Shown: one piece after another, positions 60,478-64,000 of the stretch
Numbering within the stretch: position 1 is the first letter of the stretch
Layout: every line of letters starts with the position of its first letter
Source of the DNA: JAFGAV01 sp041479055
GTDB lineage: Bacteria; Acidobacteriota; Aminicenantia; Aminicenantales; JAFGAV01
DNA: 64,000 nt
Assembly (NCBI GenBank): GCA_963702835.1
Contig: OY969762.1
Location: 248,001 to 312,000, forward strand
Direction: 5' to 3'
Made by a program: the position numbers and the translations under genes
Notes under the pieces: generated by a model
Told to the model about the DNA's origin: nothing
The model's database searches: none
The model's input: only the letters and a program-made list of their open reading frames with translations

Positions 60478-62615
60478 AGAGGTTCGTCCTTTTGGCAGCT
60501 GTGATGTTGAGCTTATGGGGATGCGCCACGTTCAACCGTTCCTATAAGCTGGGGAACCAGGCTGAGCTCAACCGGAACTGGGTCGAGGCCATTCGCTTCT
60601 ATGAGGCGGCGGCCCTGGAAGGTCCTAAGGAGCCCGTCTATCGGCTGGCCCTGGCCCGGGTCAAGTATGCCGCCAGCCTGGGATACATCCTTCAGGCGCG
60701 CCGCCTGGCCGGTGAGGGCAAGATCCAGGAGGCCCTGGCCGAATATGCCAAGGCCCGCGCCTACGATCCGTCCAACCGCTTCCTGCTGGAGGAAATCCGC
60801 CGCCTGGGCGAGACTCCCAAGCAGGTGGAGAACCAGGCTCCGGAGAAGCTGGAACTGCCCTTCAAGCTTCGGGCCGGGAACGAAGCCGTCACCCTGAATT
60901 TTCCCCAGGAGACGAGCCTCCGCTCCCTGTTCCTGGCCCTGGGCCGGTCCACCGGCGTCAATATCCTCTTCGATGAGAATTTCCGCGATATCCCCTTCTC
61001 CATCAACTTGGCCGAGATCACCTTCGCGCAGGCCCTCTCGGCCCTGTGCATCGCCACCAAGAACTTCTACCGGCTCATCGATGAACGGTCGGTCATCATC
61101 GTGCCCGACCAGCCCATGAAGAGAATCCAGTACGAGATGAACGCCATAAAAACCTTCTACCTGTCCAACATCAAGGCCGAGGAGGCCCTCCAACCCCTGC
61201 AGCAAATGATCTCCAGCTCATTTAAAGCGTCCAAGGTCTTCGCCGACAAGTCCCTCAACACCATCACCGTCCGCGACACGCCGGAGACGGTGGAGCTGGC
61301 CTGGCGGCTGCTCAACCAGTGGGACAAGCCCAAGGCCGAGGTCCTGATCGACCTGGAGATCATGGAAGTATCGCGTATCAGGGAGCGGCAGCTCGGCCTC
61401 AGCTTCGACCAGAACATCATCGGCCTGCGCTACGGCGAACCCCCGGCCGCGGGAGGGACAAGCTGGGTCAACCTTAAGGACCTGGACTTCAGCAAGGCCG
61501 GGAATTTCATGCTGACCCTGCCCCTGGCCTTTCTCCAGTTTCTGGAAACGGACGCCGACACCCGCATCATCGCCCAGCCCCGGCTGAGGGGGCTGAGCGG
61601 CGAGGAGATGAAGTCTATGGTCGGCCAGAAGGTGCCCATCCCCAAAACGACCTTTGCCCCCATCGCCGCGGGCGGCGTCAGCCAGCAGCCCATCACCAAC
61701 TACGATTATCAGGACGTGGGCATCGACATCAAGATCACCCCCCAGGTTCACTTGGAGGGAGAGGTCACTCTCAACCTGGAGCTGAAAATCACCTCCCTGG
61801 GCGGGACGGGTGTGGCCGACATCCCCATCATCACCACCCGGGAGATCAAGAACGTCCTCCGGCTGAGGGACGGCGAGACCAACCTCCTGGCCGGCCTGCT
61901 CCGGGATGAAGAGCGCAAATCCGTCACCGGCATTCCCGGCCTGAAAAGCCTGCCGCTCCTGGGCCGGCTCTTCTCCTCCGAGGATACGCGGCTCGAGCAG
62001 ACGGACGTTATTCTGATGATCACGCCCTATATCATCCGGCGGATCCCTCTGACCCCCGAGGACCGCAAGGCCCTGTGGGTGGACATCAAGGAGGCCGGCG
62101 CCCCGGCCGGGGAGCCGCAGGCGGACGAACAGTACATGGAACGGGAGCTCCTCAGCCGGCTTCGGCCGCCCCGTCCCCAAGAGGCCGGCCCTGAAAGCGG
62201 AAATCAGATCGTGCTCAGCCCGGCCAATTTCGAGCTGTCCCGCAGCCGTGGGGAGTTCCGCATCACGGTCAGCATACAGAGCGCCCAGCCGGTGGGCAAC
62301 CTCTCCCTGAACCTCAACTTCAACAGCCAGGTCATCAAGCTCAAGGATGTGGTCGAAGGCCCCTTGGTCAAGCAGTTGGGCGAGAACACGCCATTTCTCA
62401 AGAACGTGGATAATGCCGCGGGCGCCTGCACCATCGGCATCTCCGCCACGGACCTGAGCAAAGGGATCAAGGCCGTTGGGAATCTGGCCGTTCTCCTCTT
62501 TGAAACGGTCAATCCGGGCGAGACACAGATCTCCATCGGCGGCGTCACGGCTAACGGCCCCGGCGGACAGGTCGTCTCTTTCACCACCCGAAACGCCCGG
62601 GTGGTGGTGCGCTAG
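60474..62615 (+). CDS. Secretin with N-terminal TPR lipoprotein module and C-terminal cohesin-like domain
   Basis: 713 aa outer-membrane channel. Lipoprotein signal (LLAAVMLSLWGC, Cys17), TPR-like repeats (about 20-120), secretin N-domains (about 140-290) and the secretin core (about 300-530). The core includes VPIPKTTFAPIA and the final GIPGLKSLPLLGRLFSSEDT with VILMITPYIIRR. Residues about 575-713 resemble a cohesin fold (LSPANFELSRSRGEFRITVS to the end). The TPR module may replace a separate PilF-type pilotin. This layout is seen in some T2SS/T4P-like systems of Acidobacteriota-type genomes. Confidence 0.9.
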   Translation: MKRFVLLAAVMLSLWGCATFNRSYKLGNQAELNRNWVEAIRFYEAAALEGPKEPVYRLALARVKYAASLGYILQARRLAGEGKIQEALAEYAKARAYDPSNRFLLEEIRRLGETPKQVENQAPEKLELPFKLRAGNEAVTLNFPQETSLRSLFLALGRSTGVNILFDENFRDIPFSINLAEITFAQALSALCIATKNFYRLIDERSVIIVPDQPMKRIQYEMNAIKTFYLSNIKAEEALQPLQQMISSSFKASKVFADKSLNTITVRDTPETVELAWRLLNQWDKPKAEVLIDLEIMEVSRIRERQLGLSFDQNIIGLRYGEPPAAGGTSWVNLKDLDFSKAGNFMLTLPLAFLQFLETDADTRIIAQPRLRGLSGEEMKSMVGQKVPIPKTTFAPIAAGGVSQQPITNYDYQDVGIDIKITPQVHLEGEVTLNLELKITSLGGTGVADIPIITTREIKNVLRLRDGETNLLAGLLRDEERKSVTGIPGLKSLPLLGRLFSSEDTRLEQTDVILMITPYIIRRIPLTPEDRKALWVDIKEAGAPAGEPQADEQYMERELLSRLRPPRPQEAGPESGNQIVLSPANFELSRSRGEFRITVSIQSAQPVGNLSLNLNFNSQVIKLKDVVEGPLVKQLGENTPFLKNVDNAAGACTIGISATDLSKGIKAVGNLAVLLFETVNPGETQISIGGVTANGPGGQVVSFTTRNARVVVR

Positions 62616-62640
62616 TCGGTCCCTGTTCCTTTGGTCGAGT

Positions 62641-63153
62641 ATGATCGCGATCCTGACCGGTCCCCTCCACGCGGGCAAGACAACCTTTCTCCGGAAAGTC
62701 ATCCCCAAGCTACAAGACGGCGGTCTTCAGGTGGTGGGTTATGCGACCCCGTCCCTTTGGTCAGGGGGCAGGGTTGAAGGATATGACCTGGTTGACCTTG
62801 GGGCGGGCGGCTGTCTGCCGTTCTTAAGAAGAGAAGGCCGGCCGAGCTGGCCGAAGGTCGGCCCCTTCCTTCTTATTCCGCAGGGCCTGCGCCGGGCCGT
62901 AGGCATCATTGGCCGGGCACCCTTGACCGGCCTCCTGGCCGTGGACGAGGTGGGGCCGCTCGAGCTCCAGGGCGGTGGAGTGCGGAAAGCGCTGGACATG
63001 GCTTTGGCCGTGCGGGCCGGGCCCACGCTCCTTATCGTCCGGGAGACCATCCTGGCCTCCCTGCTCGCTTCTCTCGGCCTTCCCTCCGCGCCCGTTGTTG
63101 ATTTCAGGATGAAAGAAGCCGAACAGACGCTTCAAAATATTTTAGTGGGTTAA
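62641..63153 (+). CDS. THEP1/DUF265-like nucleoside-triphosphatase
   Basis: 170 aa P-loop NTPase: Walker A GPLHAGKTT (residues 7-15), Walker B LLAVDEVGPLEL, and a short arginine-containing tail. It matches small bacterial/archaeal NTPases of the THEP1 type; the physiological substrate is unknown. ATG 62641 is chosen because codons upstream overlap the secretin end. Confidence 0.82.
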   Translation: MIAILTGPLHAGKTTFLRKVIPKLQDGGLQVVGYATPSLWSGGRVEGYDLVDLGAGGCLPFLRREGRPSWPKVGPFLLIPQGLRRAVGIIGRAPLTGLLAVDEVGPLELQGGGVRKALDMALAVRAGPTLLIVRETILASLLASLGLPSAPVVDFRMKEAEQTLQNILVG

Positions 63154-63163
63154 CGGCCTCCGG

Positions 63164-64000
63164 CTAGAAGGCCTCTTTTCGCACGATCACCCGATTGATC
63201 ACTTCGATCAGGAGTTCCGGCTTGATGGGCTTGGAGATATAATCATCCATGCCCGAGGCCAGGCAGCGTTCTTTGTCGTCTTTCATGGCGTGGGCGGTCA
63301 TGGCCACAATGGGAATATGAGTGCCTGTTTTTTTCTCCTCTTGGCGAATGGCCATGGTCGTATGGCAGCCGTCCAGGTTGGGCATCTGGACGTCCATCAG
63401 GATAAGGTCAAAAGTGTCGGTCGGCAGGAGGGACAGCACCTCAACGCCGTCTTGGGCGATCTTGACGCTATGGCCATATTTCTGGAGGACGCGCTCGGTC
63501 ATTTTCTGGTTAATGATGTTGTCTTCGGCCACGAGAATTTTTAACGGACGGCCGGCTTTACGTAGAGAATGACGGGTGATCAAGGGCAAGGCTTCTTGTT
63601 TTTCGGCGGCCGTTCCGAGCGTCAGCAGGATGGCGTCCAGAAGAAGCGACTGCTTGATCGGCTTGGTCAGATAAGCGGAAATACCCAGTTTCCGACAGAG
63701 GGCGGCGTCGCCGCGGATGCCGGCTGAACTGATCATCATGATGAGAATGCCGGAAAATCGGGGATCCTGTTTGATTCTCTGGGCAAAAGTGAAGCCGTCC
63801 ATTTCGGGCATGTTGGCGTCGAGAAGAATAAGGGGAAAGGATTGGCCCAGGGAGCTGGAGCTTTCCAGCATGGTCAGCGCTTGGATACCGCTTTCCGCCA
63901 CGGCCGGCAGCATCTGCCAGTTGGTGAGCATCTCTTGAAGGATTTGCCGGTTGGTGGCGTTGTCGTCCACCACCAGCACTCTGAGGTCCTTAATATCCTT
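63164..64000 (-). CDS. Hybrid sensor kinase C-terminus with two receiver domains (cut by window edge)
   Basis: The frame is open to base 64000. Two complete REC domains are visible. The first is LVVDDNATNRQILQEML with phospho-Asp in LILLDANMPEMDG. The second is ILVAEDNIINQKMTERVLQK with phospho-Asp in LILMDVQMPNLDG; a KPIK switch Lys is present in both. The D-N-A-T-N-R start of REC1 is typical of BarA-like hybrid kinases, whose kinase part would lie beyond the window. No output domain follows REC2. Confidence 0.88.
   Translation of the reverse strand, partial: KDIKDLRVLVVDDNATNRQILQEMLTNWQMLPAVAESGIQALTMLESSSSLGQSFPLILLDANMPEMDGFTFAQRIKQDPRFSGILIMMISSAGIRGDAALCRKLGISAYLTKPIKQSLLLDAILLTLGTAAEKQEALPLITRHSLRKAGRPLKILVAEDNIINQKMTERVLQKYGHSVKIAQDGVEVLSLLPTDTFDLILMDVQMPNLDGCHTTMAIRQEEKKTGTHIPIVAMTAHAMKDDKERCLASGMDDYISKPIKPELLIEVINRVIVRKEAF

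Overview
This 64 kb window reads as a chromosomal segment of a GC-rich, diderm, probably anaerobic, peptide- and amino-acid-using bacterium. The diderm assignment rests on a secretin, a beta-barrel protein, lipoproteins and a SurA/PpiD-type periplasmic isomerase. The anaerobic assignment rests on NuoE/NuoF/GltD-type soluble iron-sulfur flavoproteins. The peptide-use assignment rests on gamma-glutamyltransferase, isoaspartyl dipeptidase and M1 and M29-like aminopeptidases. The mix resembles Candidatus Aminicenantes (OP8) or another Acidobacteriota-related lineage. That placement is inference from gene content only. No rRNA, tRNA or CRISPR array was seen.

Layout. 1-974: accC (cut by the window edge) and accB on the minus strand. 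1138-8593, plus strand: a 6-phosphofructokinase, ffh, then the classic rpsP-khpA-rimM-trmD-rplS-rnhB block and a large TPR protein. 8616-12312, minus strand: a CXXCH-bearing outer-membrane barrel, a heavily frameshifted multiheme cytochrome c, a DUF2156-type protein and a small broken ORF. 12405-13733: a receiver-less sigma-54 activator and a small CPCC protein. 13722-15435: an insertion scar bounded by 40-bp direct repeats, holding an AT-rich 58-aa membrane protein, an ICMT-type methyltransferase and a tyrosine-recombinase remnant. 15425-18530: nhaC-iadA and an AhpD-like protein. 18676-27174: a frameshifted acyltransferase-like gene, an M29-like peptidase and the ispH-rpsA-HU-HIT-acyl-CoA dehydrogenase-PPIase run. 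27389-32243: a WG-repeat protein and a cluster of a periplasmic zinc hydrolase, a TRAP large permease, DUF6305 and a lipoprotein. 32449-37930: a secreted protein and the M50 protease-trpS-scpA-scpB-ggt operon. 38233-44199: nuoE, a nuoF::gltD fusion, an iron-sulfur NuoG/HoxU-like subunit and a GltB-like FMN synthase domain, followed by glnA and a divergent Lrp-type regulator (to 46665). 46724-54859: SpeH, a thiamine-binding-family protein, an M1 metallopeptidase, and an NtrC/PDZ-histidine kinase pair. 55046-62615: GspF, GspE, PilM/N/O/P-like proteins and a cohesin-tailed secretin. 62641-64000: a THEP1-type NTPase and the end of a hybrid response-regulator protein.

How it fits together. Extracellular and periplasmic peptides would be cut by GGT, M1, M29-like and IadA enzymes. 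Nitrogen would be handled by GlnA plus a glutamate-synthase-like complex wired to an NADH/NADPH flavoprotein module. That module, at 38.2-44.2 kb, is the strongest candidate for an unusual biochemical system. Six loci carry apparent single-base frameshifts, several at or near G/C runs. This points to sequence or assembly errors as much as to real decay.
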